From the NCBI GenBank assembly GCA_937907455.1, contig CALESQ010000043.1:1-64000 (forward strand): a stretch of DNA of 64,000 nucleotides, written 5' to 3'. Made by a program: the position numbers and the translations under genes. The DNA comes from an uncultured Caldilineales bacterium. Lineage in GTDB: Bacteria; Chloroflexota; Anaerolineae; JAAEKA01. Below are positions 25,161 through 34,999 of the stretch, one piece after another (positions within the stretch are counted from its first letter, which is position 1; each line of letters starts with the position of its first letter). A model generated the notes under the pieces. The model was not told the DNA's origin, made no database searches, and saw nothing but the letters and a program-made list of their open reading frames with translations.

Positions 25161-28100
25161 TTATGGCATCTGACGACGGCGCAACCGGCTGGCAAGCAGC
25201 ACAAGCAGCGCCACGGCAGGCAGAATGATCAGCGCCAACGCCGCAGGCCACGCCGGACGCTGCACCTGTAGATCAGCCAGGGTGACGGCGGTAGGTGTAG
25301 CAAACAACACACTCACCGGCCCGTGCAACGTGGCAACGCCATTCAGGTCTACATCCTCCAACCAGTACCAGTAGGTTTGACCTGTTACCAGGCTGGCACT
25401 GTCATCCCAGCGATAGGCAAAGCCGATGGTGCTGCCAGTAGCTTGTGAGGGGATCAATACGGTATTAAGCTGACGATCCCAGCCGGCAGCGCTCAAACCA
25501 CGGTACAGGTTGAAGCCGCGGTTATGCAGCTCGCTGGTGGTCTCCCAGGTCACAGCAACCTGACCGGCTTCCACCTCGGCCTCGAAGTTCGCCAGAGTAA
25601 CGGCCAGCGGCTGCGCACCGGCGTAGATGGCAAAGGCATCCATAGCCCCCAGGGTTTGATTTACAATCTGACCACTGGCATTAACCATGATGTAATCCAC
25701 CAGCGGCGCACGGCGGGAACTGACTGGGTCAACGCATTGGCCGGTGGTTGTGATGTAGTCATAGCGGGTGATATCGCAGTAATAGCCCGCGGCCATACCG
25801 GTTTGATAGGTGGTGGTGGCGCTGGAGGCCGTGCGGTTGATCGCTACGAAGCCCTTGCTGCCCAAGCCAAAAGCGATGTGATCGCTGGGCGTACCGCCGA
25901 TGTTCTGCCAGTTGACAACAGGCTGTCCGGTTGTGATCTGGCGGAAACGCACCATGTTAGCGATGGCGGTGTTGCGATGCTCGCACACCCATTTGCCCAG
26001 ATCGCCGCTGCCCGGAGCCGCCGGATACGTGCCGCAGTTGGCCGGGTATTCGTTGACGCTCTGACCGCTGGCGAAGGGGGACAGCGTTGTGCCACTGCTG
26101 CCAGGGCCGCCGCTTGTTGTGGGCGGGCCGAGGCTGTCCCAGGTGTTATCGGTAGAACTGATCTGCCAATAGTAGCTAGAGGTAACCGACGGGTTGCCGT
26201 AGGGATAGGCCAGGGTAAAGATATTAGCCAGGCGATGCTCCTGCGCGTCGCGGTGATCCACAATGCACTGACCGCTAGCCAGACCGTGGCCGCGCTGGTT
26301 GTCGTGATTGTCGGTGAACACCTGAGCGAAGCGCGAAGGCAGCATATCTGACTGCGTGAAGCGGGTTTGCAAATCGCTCAAGCTGCCCGTGCAGCCGTCA
26401 TCAAAGGCCGCACCCAGCGCGTAGGGATAAGCGAACTCGGTAACGTCGCCGTTGGGGGTGTATTCCCAGTCGCGAATGCGCTCGCTGCTGGCATCAATCA
26501 TCTCTTGATACACGTAGAACGTGCCCGTAACGCCGTTGAAGATGGCGGCAATGTCCTGCGCCGACATGTGCTTGGCCCCGTCCACGCGGAAGCCCTTGAT
26601 GCCGGTGTTGACCAGCGCTTGCAGATAGCCGCGCAGCTCGCCCTGGACATCGCTTTTGCCGGTGTTAAGGTCAGGCAGGCCGCTCAACCGACAATTTTGC
26701 ACCAGATAGCGGTCGCCATAGCTGGTGATGGCGCAATCGGTGTGGAAGTCATCGGTCTGGTATTGCGTGCCATAGTAGCGTGTGGCCGCGGTAGAGTCAT
26801 ACTGCGTGCCGGAAGTTCCCGTACCTACACCGGCAGGCACTTCGATATCGGCCATGTGGTTAATCACCGCGTCCACATAGATGCCAACGCCCAGACTGTT
26901 GCAGGTGTTGACCATGCTTTGGAACTCGGCCCAGGTGCCGCTGCGGCTGGTAAACGCGCCGATGCTGTGAGTCACCGGCTGGTAGCGCGCCCACCAGGGA
27001 TAGTCGCTGGCGGACTGACCGCCCTGATCTGCCGTAGGCACCAGATGTTCGTTGGGGGGCGATACCTGTACCGCCGTAAAGCCCTTGCTGGCCAGGTAGG
27101 TGCATTCTTTCTGAATATCCACCCAGCGCCATTCAAAGAGATGGACAAAGACAGCGCCATCTGCCTGCACCGACGAATCTGCCGCGGGAATCACCGTGAT
27201 CAGGCCGTCGCCCTGGTCGTCATCGCCGGTGGCGGTGATGTTATACGCATCTATCTTCCACTTTTTGTCTTCGCCCGCCTTCTGGCAATAGGCGTTAAAG
27301 CCATAGGTGCCGGGGGCCAGCGCGTTCAAGGTGGCCTGCGGAATGGTGGCCTTGAACTCATCGTCGTTGCCCTGCTGCACGTTCCAGGTCATGGCGAGAT
27401 CGCTCCAAGGCTCACCGTACTTGCCCCAGTGCAGGGTGCAGGAAATGCCGCTGGGCGCGCCTGCCGGTTCAGTGACCCCGGCTTCGTAGACACGCACGAA
27501 GACATCAAAGCCGCTGGGCGCAAAGGCGCCCTGATTCACCGCGTTGGCTACGCCGCCGCGCGACCACATCTTGCCTACCCAGTCAATGGTGCTGGCAGGC
27601 AGAAGCGGCGTCAGCAGTTGCGTGGAGACGAACACCGCGGTGGTGCGCGCCGGAATGCTAAAAGTATCGGTGCTATCGTTGAAGCTGGCGGTCTGCACCA
27701 CTGAATCAGCATCGGTGCCATCGGCCTGCAACGGATGTAACGCAAAACCGTTAGCTCCGGCAATGGCATAGTTCTTGCTCACCTTGTCGGCGTTGAAAAA
27801 GACCAGAATGGTTTCGTAGGTGGGATCAAGGTCAGTCGCCGCGCCGTCGTTCAACGCCATCACAATCAAGGCCGGCACGCTGTTATCGCTGTTGTAGAAG
27901 CTGATGCGGGCGTTGGTATCGGCTTCGCTGTTCATGCGGAAGAGCTTGCTGCTGCCGCGCAGCCGCAGAATCTCACGCAAGTGCGCCGCGCTCGCCTGAG
28001 CATTAGCTGTGGCCGGGTTCAACGCGGTGTTGTCCAACAGCGGCCCCATGATGCCCCAGCGCGAGCTGTTTTTAGCTGCCACGGGCAAACCCACACCGAA

Positions 28101-31010
28101 ATTATTGTTGTAGCTGCCGTCGCCGTAGCTCCAGTCCACCTTGTTGAACCAATCGCCCGAGTCGTAGCTGTCACGATCCAGCGACTTGGAACGCATGATG
28201 TCCGAGGCCATTTGCACGAAGGGAATGCCCTGGGCCAGGCCCACCAGGCTGATGCCCATGTTCTGACTGCGCACGCGGTCGGTCATGGTGACGCTGCTGG
28301 GCAGGCGGAAAACGTTCAGGTCGAACAGCGTTTCGTTGTCGTGCTTCTCGACGTAGTTCACCGTCTCTTGCGGGTCATCGGTGTAAAGGCTGCCGCTGCC
28401 CGCCAGCGTGGCGCGCAGCGTATTCATGGCATTGTTCAAATCACTCAGATTGCGGTTAGTGTAGAAATAGCCGTTCCAATCGTAGCTCAGGCCGTTGATA
28501 AAGCCCTGCTTGCGGATTTCCGTGCTATCCTCGGAATAGCCGCCGTGTGCAGCGTCGCGGATTTTGTCGTTAAAAGTGCCAATGCCCGTGCCGGTCATGT
28601 TGTTTTGCGAGGCGTAGCAGTTGGGACAGGTGGTCAGCCCCTTGGCGACCGCAGAACCAAAGTCCCAGCCTTCGCCGTAGAGGTAGACCTTGCTGCCATC
28701 CACACCGTTTGCGCCGGAGGTGAGCGCCTGTACCGCGCTTTGCAGGTTCAGCATGTTCTGCCGCGTGTGCAGGTTCATCAGATCAAAGCGGAAACCATCC
28801 ACCTTGTAATCCACGGCAAAGCGCAACACCGTGTCAACCATCAGTTTTTCCATCATCTCGTACTCGGTAGCAGTGTCCGAGCAGCAAGACGAGGTGTACA
28901 GCACGCCGCTGGTGTCGTAGCGATAGTAGTAGCCGGGCACCACCTTGTCCAGCACCGAATGATCTTCCTGGCCGCCGGCTGCGGTGTGGTTGTAAACCAT
29001 ATCCATCACCACGCGCAGGCCGTTCTGGTTCAGGGTTTGCACCATCTCACGGAACTCAACGATGCGCGTGACACCGTCGGGATTGGTGCTGTACGAGCCT
29101 TCGGGCAGGCCATAGTGATAGGGATCGTAGCCCCAGTTAAAGCCATCATTAAGACGGTTGGCCCACACGGCAGCTTGCTGATCGGAAGAAGAGCGGGCTG
29201 AGGCAGGAATAGTGGGTTCGGTGCGCTGCGCGGCCGGCTCAATCACCGAGGCAATGTCGAAGGTGGGCAGCAAATGCACATGGGTCAGCCCCGCCGCTTT
29301 CAGCTTCAGCAGGTGATCCATACCATTGGACAGGGTGGCATTGGCATTTGGCCCGGCACCATCATAGCTAAAGGCCTTGTAGGTGCCGCGGTCAGTTGCC
29401 GCCACAGTGCTGTCGTTGATGCTGAAATCGCGAATGTGCATCTCGTACACCGAGATGTCCTCGAAGGCGGCCAGAGCCGGCTTGCTCAGGCTGTCCCAAC
29501 CGCTGGGCTTCAAGTTGGCGTCGGCCAGATTAACGAACTGGCTGCGCACATCGCCCGCGGCCGCGCCATCCTGCGACAAGCTGATAGCATAGGGGTCGGT
29601 TACCAGGTTATGCATCACCGCATCCACACTGGGCACGTAGACTTCCACATCCAGCAGGAAAAATTGGCGATCCCAGCCCGCCGCGCCGGTGACACTCCAC
29701 ACGCCGCTGGCCGCATCGAGAGTCATGGCATGGCTGCCGACTTCCGCGCCCGCGGAGGTAGCATAGCGTTTCACGGTGACACTCTTGGCGGTAGGCGCCC
29801 ACACCTTAAGCGAAGGCACGCCCGCGCTGTAGGTCACGCCCAGAGCCTGCGTCTTGGCGCTGGCCGCATACAGGGCATCAAGCACGCTTTGCACCTGCAC
29901 CCCGGTAACATCAAGCCGCGTGCCGCTGCTGTTGTAACTGGCAACCAGCACTTCACCCTTAAGCAGGTACTTGGCATTGTCGGTGTTCAGGCCGGTGTCG
30001 AGACGGATTTTGCCGGTGGCATTGGGGTTTTTGGCATAGCCGCTCACTGTGCCGCTGGCACTGAGGGTGAGATAGCAAGGGCCAGCAGGATTGGGGAACG
30101 TGCAAGCTGTGCTCTCGGCAGTGCTGGCCATGCCGCCATCCGCGTCATAGAGCAGCTTGTAGCTACTACCGGCCGTGCCGTTCCAGGCGATAGTGCCTGC
30201 ATCCAGCCACATCGCCCTGGCGCCGGTGGGTGTGATCACACCCGGAGCCGAAGCCACGGTATAGCTATAGTTGCTGCCGCCGTTGGTGTCAGCGTTGATC
30301 GCCATCAAATCAGCGTCGGTGGCGGCAATCGAGGTAACATTACCGGAAGAGAACACGTAATAAGCTACTGCCGTGCCGTTGGCTTGCGCGGGAATGGTGG
30401 CGCTGTAGCTGGTGCCGCTGCCCGTCATCTTCAGCACAGTAGAGCTGCTCCAGCTGTTGGCCGTGTAGCGCAGCCAAAGGGCCTGCTCGCTGGGCGGAGT
30501 GGCCGAGGTAGTGGCGGTCACTACAACTGCATCGCTGGCGGTTGGAGAAACGGGCGCGCGGTTGACGCCAGTGATCGTAGCTGCGGCTGCGCTGAGCTGA
30601 AAGATCACAGCACGGCTGTTGCCATCCCACTTGAAGACGTAGTATTTATTTTGAATATGGTTGAAGTTGCTGTTGCCGCCAGAGCCGGAAAAATTGCTGT
30701 AAATCTGAGCAAAACTCAGCGCAGCGCCGTTGCCATACCACGCATTACTGTCTTTGAACAGCTTGAAGTTGCTGGCTGAGGCGCTGGCAGCTGTAATCTG
30801 CGCCGAGCTGTAGACAAAGGTACCGCCCAGGCTGCTGCTCATCGGCCACGCGGTGGTGTTCCACCCGTTCAAGTCTCCCGGTATAGCTTCACCGGAGAGG
30901 GGCGCTTGCGGCGCGGCTGCGGCCGGTTGCAAAGAAGCTACCGATGTCAACAACAGGGTAGCTATGAGAAGTGCCGCCATTAGTGCATGAAAGCGTACCC
31001 AACGAATCAT
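25161..31010 (-). CDS. Secreted type I pullulanase / alpha-amylase fusion
   Basis: Exported 1949-residue enzyme with two GH13 catalytic modules, expected to debranch and hydrolyse starch- or glycogen-like polymers. After the signal peptide (MIRWVRFHALMAALLIATLL) come carbohydrate-binding-like modules. The pullulanase module has FNWGYDP near 627 (type I signature), VYNHT near 670, nucleophile region GFRFDLMNLH near 740, GEGWDF near 778 and KHDNET near 889. The second module has DAVINHM near 1380, GFRVDGAKHM near 1480, YQEMID near 1503 and TDNHDNQ near 1567. A fibronectin-III-like domain, one transmembrane helix and RLRRRQMP end the protein, so it is probably cell-anchored. GGAGG 7 nt upstream supports ATG 31010. 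Confidence 0.92.
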   Translation of the reverse strand: MIRWVRFHALMAALLIATLLLTSVASLQPAAAAPQAPLSGEAIPGDLNGWNTTAWPMSSSLGGTFVYSSAQITAASASASNFKLFKDSNAWYGNGAALSFAQIYSNFSGSGGNSNFNHIQNKYYVFKWDGNSRAVIFQLSAAAATITGVNRAPVSPTASDAVVVTATTSATPPSEQALWLRYTANSWSSSTVLKMTGSGTSYSATIPAQANGTAVAYYVFSSGNVTSIAATDADLMAINADTNGGSNYSYTVASAPGVITPTGARAMWLDAGTIAWNGTAGSSYKLLYDADGGMASTAESTACTFPNPAGPCYLTLSASGTVSGYAKNPNATGKIRLDTGLNTDNAKYLLKGEVLVASYNSSGTRLDVTGVQVQSVLDALYAASAKTQALGVTYSAGVPSLKVWAPTAKSVTVKRYATSAGAEVGSHAMTLDAASGVWSVTGAAGWDRQFFLLDVEVYVPSVDAVMHNLVTDPYAISLSQDGAAAGDVRSQFVNLADANLKPSGWDSLSKPALAAFEDISVYEMHIRDFSINDSTVAATDRGTYKAFSYDGAGPNANATLSNGMDHLLKLKAAGLTHVHLLPTFDIASVIEPAAQRTEPTIPASARSSSDQQAAVWANRLNDGFNWGYDPYHYGLPEGSYSTNPDGVTRIVEFREMVQTLNQNGLRVVMDMVYNHTAAGGQEDHSVLDKVVPGYYYRYDTSGVLYTSSCCSDTATEYEMMEKLMVDTVLRFAVDYKVDGFRFDLMNLHTRQNMLNLQSAVQALTSGANGVDGSKVYLYGEGWDFGSAVAKGLTTCPNCYASQNNMTGTGIGTFNDKIRDAAHGGYSEDSTEIRKQGFINGLSYDWNGYFYTNRNLSDLNNAMNTLRATLAGSGSLYTDDPQETVNYVEKHDNETLFDLNVFRLPSSVTMTDRVRSQNMGISLVGLAQGIPFVQMASDIMRSKSLDRDSYDSGDWFNKVDWSYGDGSYNNNFGVGLPVAAKNSSRWGIMGPLLDNTALNPATANAQASAAHLREILRLRGSSKLFRMNSEADTNARISFYNSDNSVPALIVMALNDGAATDLDPTYETILVFFNADKVSKNYAIAGANGFALHPLQADGTDADSVVQTASFNDSTDTFSIPARTTAVFVSTQLLTPLLPASTIDWVGKMWSRGGVANAVNQGAFAPSGFDVFVRVYEAGVTEPAGAPSGISCTLHWGKYGEPWSDLAMTWNVQQGNDDEFKATIPQATLNALAPGTYGFNAYCQKAGEDKKWKIDAYNITATGDDDQGDGLITVIPAADSSVQADGAVFVHLFEWRWVDIQKECTYLASKGFTAVQVSPPNEHLVPTADQGGQSASDYPWWARYQPVTHSIGAFTSRSGTWAEFQSMVNTCNSLGVGIYVDAVINHMADIEVPAGVGTGTSGTQYDSTAATRYYGTQYQTDDFHTDCAITSYGDRYLVQNCRLSGLPDLNTGKSDVQGELRGYLQALVNTGIKGFRVDGAKHMSAQDIAAIFNGVTGTFYVYQEMIDASSERIRDWEYTPNGDVTEFAYPYALGAAFDDGCTGSLSDLQTRFTQSDMLPSRFAQVFTDNHDNQRGHGLASGQCIVDHRDAQEHRLANIFTLAYPYGNPSVTSSYYWQISSTDNTWDSLGPPTTSGGPGSSGTTLSPFASGQSVNEYPANCGTYPAAPGSGDLGKWVCEHRNTAIANMVRFRQITTGQPVVNWQNIGGTPSDHIAFGLGSKGFVAINRTASSATTTYQTGMAAGYYCDITRYDYITTTGQCVDPVSSRRAPLVDYIMVNASGQIVNQTLGAMDAFAIYAGAQPLAVTLANFEAEVEAGQVAVTWETTSELHNRGFNLYRGLSAAGWDRQLNTVLIPSQATGSTIGFAYRWDDSASLVTGQTYWYWLEDVDLNGVATLHGPVSVLFATPTAVTLADLQVQRPAWPAALALIILPAVALLVLLASRLRRRQMP

Positions 31011-31125
31011 AGATGAACCTCCAAATAGCGAATGCATGATCAGCAACAGCAAGTTTGTTTTTGCCGGCAAGTCCCTGTCAGCACGTCATCAGGCTGAAGC
31101 CGGTATAGATTTTGTCTATAACAGC

Positions 31126-31166
31126 GCGGTTTGCAAGCAGAATTATCAATTCTGCTTGCAAACCGC
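31126..31166 (-). terminator. Perfect 19-bp inverted repeat after C25 gene
   Basis: Perfect 19-bp arms starting gcggtttgcaagcag with a 3-nt loop, located between the end of the second C25 gene and the start of the pullulanase-amylase gene. It lacks a clean T-run on the minus strand, so it may be a terminator, an mRNA-stabilising hairpin or an attenuator. Confidence 0.6.
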
Positions 31167-31262
31167 TATTATTACCGAAGGCAATGAGTTTCCCCGGAGA
31201 GTGCGTACGCTATCTCTTGCTGCAAGAGGGCGACGCACCGACACCAACTCATAGCATGGCTT

Positions 31263-34200
31263 TTAGTGCCAGGCATTGACCACAGCCACAATATCCGCCA
31301 CGTCAATCACATCATCGGCGTTCAGGTCGTAGCGCGGGTGATAGACGGCGTCGCCGGAAGCAGAACCCCAATGCGCCGCAACCTCCTGAATATCAGCCAC
31401 CGTGACAGTGCCGCTGCAGTTCACATCAGGTACGGCCACGTTCACTGTAGCAAAGCCGGTTTGTGTTGTTCCAACATTGAGGGCGCTCCAGTTGATTGTG
31501 AAGGAGCTGCACGTTTGCAAAGACGGATCCACCGGAGCGGCAAAGCCGATTTCTTCAGTGCTGCTCGGGGCACTACCGGAGGAGATAATACGATGCGTAG
31601 CAGCATTGTAGCTTACATTGAAGTTATTAGCGGTAAGCGAGGTTGGAGCCTGAACCTGAGAAGGTAAGTCAATGGTGATGTCCACCTGGCTGCCCGTTTC
31701 ACCACCTGCAAGCTCCAGGAAGCCCTGCACATTATAGCCGGCCGGCACCCAGTCACGCAGCACATTGAATGTAACTTCCAGGGTGCTGAGAACAACCGGA
31801 TTGTAGCGCAACTTCAAAGCAGGGTCGCCAAACAGCACCATGGTATCAACGATGTCGGTGAAAGACTCGGTGTTGCCTGTAGCATGAGCAATGAAGAACG
31901 TGCGGGCGTAATCTCCGACAGTACCAACGCGCTTGATCTCCTCGTCGAACATGGCCTCATGCACGCCCTGGGCAAAGAGAAGCAGATCAAAACCGGTGTG
32001 CAGGCCTGAGGGGCCAATATCGGCAATGGAACCGCGGCCGGCTGCCATCAGCGTGTTTTCACTGAAGCTCTGCTTGTTCACCATGCTGCTTGTTGCCTGG
32101 GCTACGAAGGAACCTGACAAGCAAGCGTTAGCCATTGTAAAAGGCAGTTGGGTGTTGGCATTCAAGGTGGCGGGATCGGTGACACTCCACAGCCCTGTAC
32201 TCGACCCCCAACGGAACTGGGTGCCGTGACCGAACCACTGCAGGAAAAGAGCGCCGTTGTTAAACTCGTTCTTGATCAAAGTCTTGCCCGTAGCGCTGGT
32301 AGCGAAGCCGCCAGAAGCGCAAATGCCAGAGGGATTATAATAGATCGGGACACTGGTATAGCGCGGCGACAGCCAATTGGAGCGCAATTCGTTGCTATAC
32401 TCATGGGTATCGCCAGCAACATCGGAGCAGTTATCTGCTATATAGATGGTGCGAGTCTGCCAGGCGCCGTCGGGGTTAGTGGCAACGTTCTCGTAAGCGA
32501 TGATTTTATCCACCACAGCGGTTACGTTGGCAGCGGTGACAGCCGGCAAGCGACCTATGGGGAAGTTCGGCAGGAGGTCGCTTGCGCTGTCCACAGTAGC
32601 GAAGCGGATATCGGCAGGAACCTCGCCCCAGAAGGGGTCTGTATCTACCAGGTAAGGCGGCAGCACTACCGGCAGCGTATGCGCTGTCGTGCGGTTGAAG
32701 TCGTAGTGACCATCACCCACCAGCAGCACGAACTTGGGCGGTACAACCCAGGTAAAATAGGCCGTAGCCAAAAAGCTGCGAATGGCTTCAGCATCAAGGC
32801 GGCCATAGCTGAACTCATCGTAGATGTCCTGAACATCTATCGTAGCAACGTTGAATTCGCTGCCACGATAGGTGGCCAGCGGCTGGATGGCTGTTTTGAG
32901 CTGACTGCCCAGCGCCGTAGTGCCCGTGTAATAGCGCTCGGTACCTACGATGATGAGATAAGTATAGGCATTGCTGGCACTGGCCCAGTTAGACGGGGTA
33001 TCCCGCTCGATGGCGCCAGGTACCAGCAAGCCGGCATCGGTAGTCACCACATAGGTGGGTGATGAAACGGTTTCGCTCCAATAAACGGTGCGTGTACCGA
33101 TGGTGGTGGTGCCGATGCCGCTTAACTTCTTCACACTGTAGGGATCGCGTACATCGTAAGCGGTCACCGTGGTGGCACTAAAGCCAGACACAGCCACAGG
33201 GTTGGCTAAAGAAGTCTGCGGACGGATGTAAATCTGGTCGCTTTCGGCCTCGGCCTTGGCGGGATAAGTAATTTCTACCCAGTCGGGATTGATGGTATAG
33301 CTATCCACCCCTGATAACTGTGCCAAAGCAGCTGTCATCGTCAACTGGTTGCTGGAAGTACTCAGCGAAGATTGCGGCAGGGTGGCGTTGATGGTGGTCT
33401 CGGTGCGGCCATCCCACTGGAATGTTCCCGCGTTATAACTGTTGAAAGAAAAGGCCACCGAATTATCAGGAGCCGCCATGTGATATTCCTGCCCCCAAAA
33501 CACCGCCTTGATCTGGGCTGCGCCGCCATTGGTGACCACATCTTCCAGAGCAAAGCTATAGGTGCGCACGGATGAAGGGAAGCTGGCATTCACCTGCATG
33601 TCGTAATCAAAGAGCTGTTCCTGGCTGATATCGCGCCGGTAGAGCGTCTTGTAGTTCACATTGTTTTCTACCCGCTCAAGTTGCGACACAACCGAAGCAG
33701 CCGTGGGCGAGGTTGCAGAAGTTACCGCACGCGTGGCGATGCGTGTACCGGTGACATTGGCGCCATAAGCGAACTGATAGATATTGTAATCCTGATAGCG
33801 CCCACCATCATAGGGTACGGCGTAGAAGATCACCAGATCACCCGCATCAAACGAATTATCGGCTACACCGCGTACCTCGATGGCAATCTGTTGCCCCTTA
33901 TAATACATGGCAAAGGTGCTTGGCTTGACACCGCTTGGGCCTACCGGTACGCCGGCGTTGCTCAAATCAGTGTAAGTCAGTTTGTACAAGCCTTGCTGTT
34001 TGGTATGTACGCGCAAAATGCCGTCGCCGGGCAGCGCGGTCGGCTGCAAAAAGTCATCAGGCATAAGCGAAGCCCGCTCAGGAGCGGCTTGCACACCATT
34101 TACTTGCACGGTGACTTCGATACTGGGATTGTATAGCAATTGTTGAGTAACAGGGTTATACTGGAAAGGAAACACCTGAGCAAAAAGCAGGCGCTTGTCA

Positions 34201-34679
34201 CCCTGCTGCACCACCTTGCCTGTGACTACTGGAGTAGCAGGATAAAACGCATCCACGCCGTAGATAGCCGGATCGGGGCGATCCACGGTGGGTATAGCGC
34301 TGACAAGTGATTCCGTGCTGCCAGACTGAATACTCGCCAGATCTTCCGAGCTCAAATCAGCAACCGGAACCGCGGCAACAGCCATGGTATCCGGCAGCAC
34401 ACGACTGGCTGTAGATTTGAAAGACAGGCTCCACTCCCCTGAATAAGGCAGTTCAAAGATCAATCCCTTTAACGGCAGGCGCGGGGCACCTTCCGCAATG
34501 TTGAACGAATAGTCAGGCACTTCAACACTGTCAGATGTCAAATCATAATAAGGGGTTATAACCTGTTGTACCAGGGTAACGCCATCGGCTGCCTGAGCCG
34601 CAGGCGCTACCGGTAAGGCAACCGTTATAAGCATCAAAACAGCTAACACGCGACCGATTAAAACCTGCTGAATCTTCAT
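31263..34679 (-). CDS. Secreted C25-family peptidase with dockerin-like C-terminus
   Basis: Exported 1138-residue protein, paralogous to the peptidase at 22066-24906. The signal peptide begins MKIQQVLIGRVLAVLMLITV; AGAGG about 8 nt upstream supports ATG 34679. C25 motifs are VLLVGDGHYDFNRT near 655, the catalytic histidine in LQWFGHGTQFRWGS near 814 and the catalytic cysteine in NACLSGSFV near 852. After a beta-sandwich region, the last 60 residues carry two dockerin type I-like calcium motifs (DVNCSGTVTVADIQEVA, and YDLNADDVIDVADIVAVVN). A cohesin partner was not seen in the window. The promoter probably lies in 34680-34860. Confidence 0.88.
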   Translation of the reverse strand: MKIQQVLIGRVLAVLMLITVALPVAPAAQAADGVTLVQQVITPYYDLTSDSVEVPDYSFNIAEGAPRLPLKGLIFELPYSGEWSLSFKSTASRVLPDTMAVAAVPVADLSSEDLASIQSGSTESLVSAIPTVDRPDPAIYGVDAFYPATPVVTGKVVQQGDKRLLFAQVFPFQYNPVTQQLLYNPSIEVTVQVNGVQAAPERASLMPDDFLQPTALPGDGILRVHTKQQGLYKLTYTDLSNAGVPVGPSGVKPSTFAMYYKGQQIAIEVRGVADNSFDAGDLVIFYAVPYDGGRYQDYNIYQFAYGANVTGTRIATRAVTSATSPTAASVVSQLERVENNVNYKTLYRRDISQEQLFDYDMQVNASFPSSVRTYSFALEDVVTNGGAAQIKAVFWGQEYHMAAPDNSVAFSFNSYNAGTFQWDGRTETTINATLPQSSLSTSSNQLTMTAALAQLSGVDSYTINPDWVEITYPAKAEAESDQIYIRPQTSLANPVAVSGFSATTVTAYDVRDPYSVKKLSGIGTTTIGTRTVYWSETVSSPTYVVTTDAGLLVPGAIERDTPSNWASASNAYTYLIIVGTERYYTGTTALGSQLKTAIQPLATYRGSEFNVATIDVQDIYDEFSYGRLDAEAIRSFLATAYFTWVVPPKFVLLVGDGHYDFNRTTAHTLPVVLPPYLVDTDPFWGEVPADIRFATVDSASDLLPNFPIGRLPAVTAANVTAVVDKIIAYENVATNPDGAWQTRTIYIADNCSDVAGDTHEYSNELRSNWLSPRYTSVPIYYNPSGICASGGFATSATGKTLIKNEFNNGALFLQWFGHGTQFRWGSSTGLWSVTDPATLNANTQLPFTMANACLSGSFVAQATSSMVNKQSFSENTLMAAGRGSIADIGPSGLHTGFDLLLFAQGVHEAMFDEEIKRVGTVGDYARTFFIAHATGNTESFTDIVDTMVLFGDPALKLRYNPVVLSTLEVTFNVLRDWVPAGYNVQGFLELAGGETGSQVDITIDLPSQVQAPTSLTANNFNVSYNAATHRIISSGSAPSSTEEIGFAAPVDPSLQTCSSFTINWSALNVGTTQTGFATVNVAVPDVNCSGTVTVADIQEVAAHWGSASGDAVYHPRYDLNADDVIDVADIVAVVNAWH

Positions 34680-34859
34680 AGTTTTGCACCTCTTGATATG
34701 TAGGCAACGGGATCGCAATTGCCTGCGATCCCGTTGCCAAAATATACAGTTGACTTCTGTTCCAAAATCTAGCTCTATTATGACACAAAAACGGTTTTTA
34801 TGAGATTACAATTTGATTAGCATTTCTCTATCAAACGGCAACCTTGCTGACATACAAAA

Positions 34860-34877
34860 ACGCTGCTCACGCAGCGT
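34860..34877 (-). terminator. Terminator ending the peptide-gene transcript
   Basis: Seven-bp stem (acgctgc with complement) and TCAC loop; on the minus strand it is directly followed by TTTTTG. It lies about 120 nt beyond the peptide stop codon and would end the long minus-strand glycan operon. Confidence 0.75.
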
Positions 34878-34905
34878 CAACACAGAGAAGCAACACCTTG
34901 TTAAC

Positions 34906-34944
34906 GCGCATAAACGACGAAGTGTTCCTTCGTCGTTTATGCGC
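34906..34944 (-). repeat. Perfect 17-bp hairpin downstream of peptide gene
   Basis: Arms gcgcataaacgacgaag and exact complement with a 5-nt loop, between the peptide stop and the terminator. There is no T-run on the minus strand, so it is more likely a 3' mRNA stabiliser or processing hairpin than the terminator itself. Confidence 0.75.
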
Positions 34945-34999
34945 TGATCTTCATAGATCCTCTTTGCAGGGAATGGCACCCTGTCGTTTATGATATTAT

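Larger units (their letters stand above)
34680..34999. other. Intergenic region between peptide gene and C25 gene
   Basis: This 320-bp stretch holds no gene I can support. It contains two hairpins downstream of the peptide gene (listed separately) and, closer to the C25 start, AT-rich DNA. A possible weak minus-strand promoter there is TTGATA, an 18-bp spacer and TGTAAT, at about 34805-34834. Confidence 0.5.

Noticed and set aside
26367..30779. Long plus-strand frames (up to about 500 codons) opposite the pullulanase-amylase gene
   Set aside because: They are antisense to a gene with complete catalytic motifs, have low-complexity composition and no ribosome binding sites.
32148..33062. Plus-strand frame opposite the second C25 peptidase
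   Set aside because: Antisense shadow of a conserved coding sequence.
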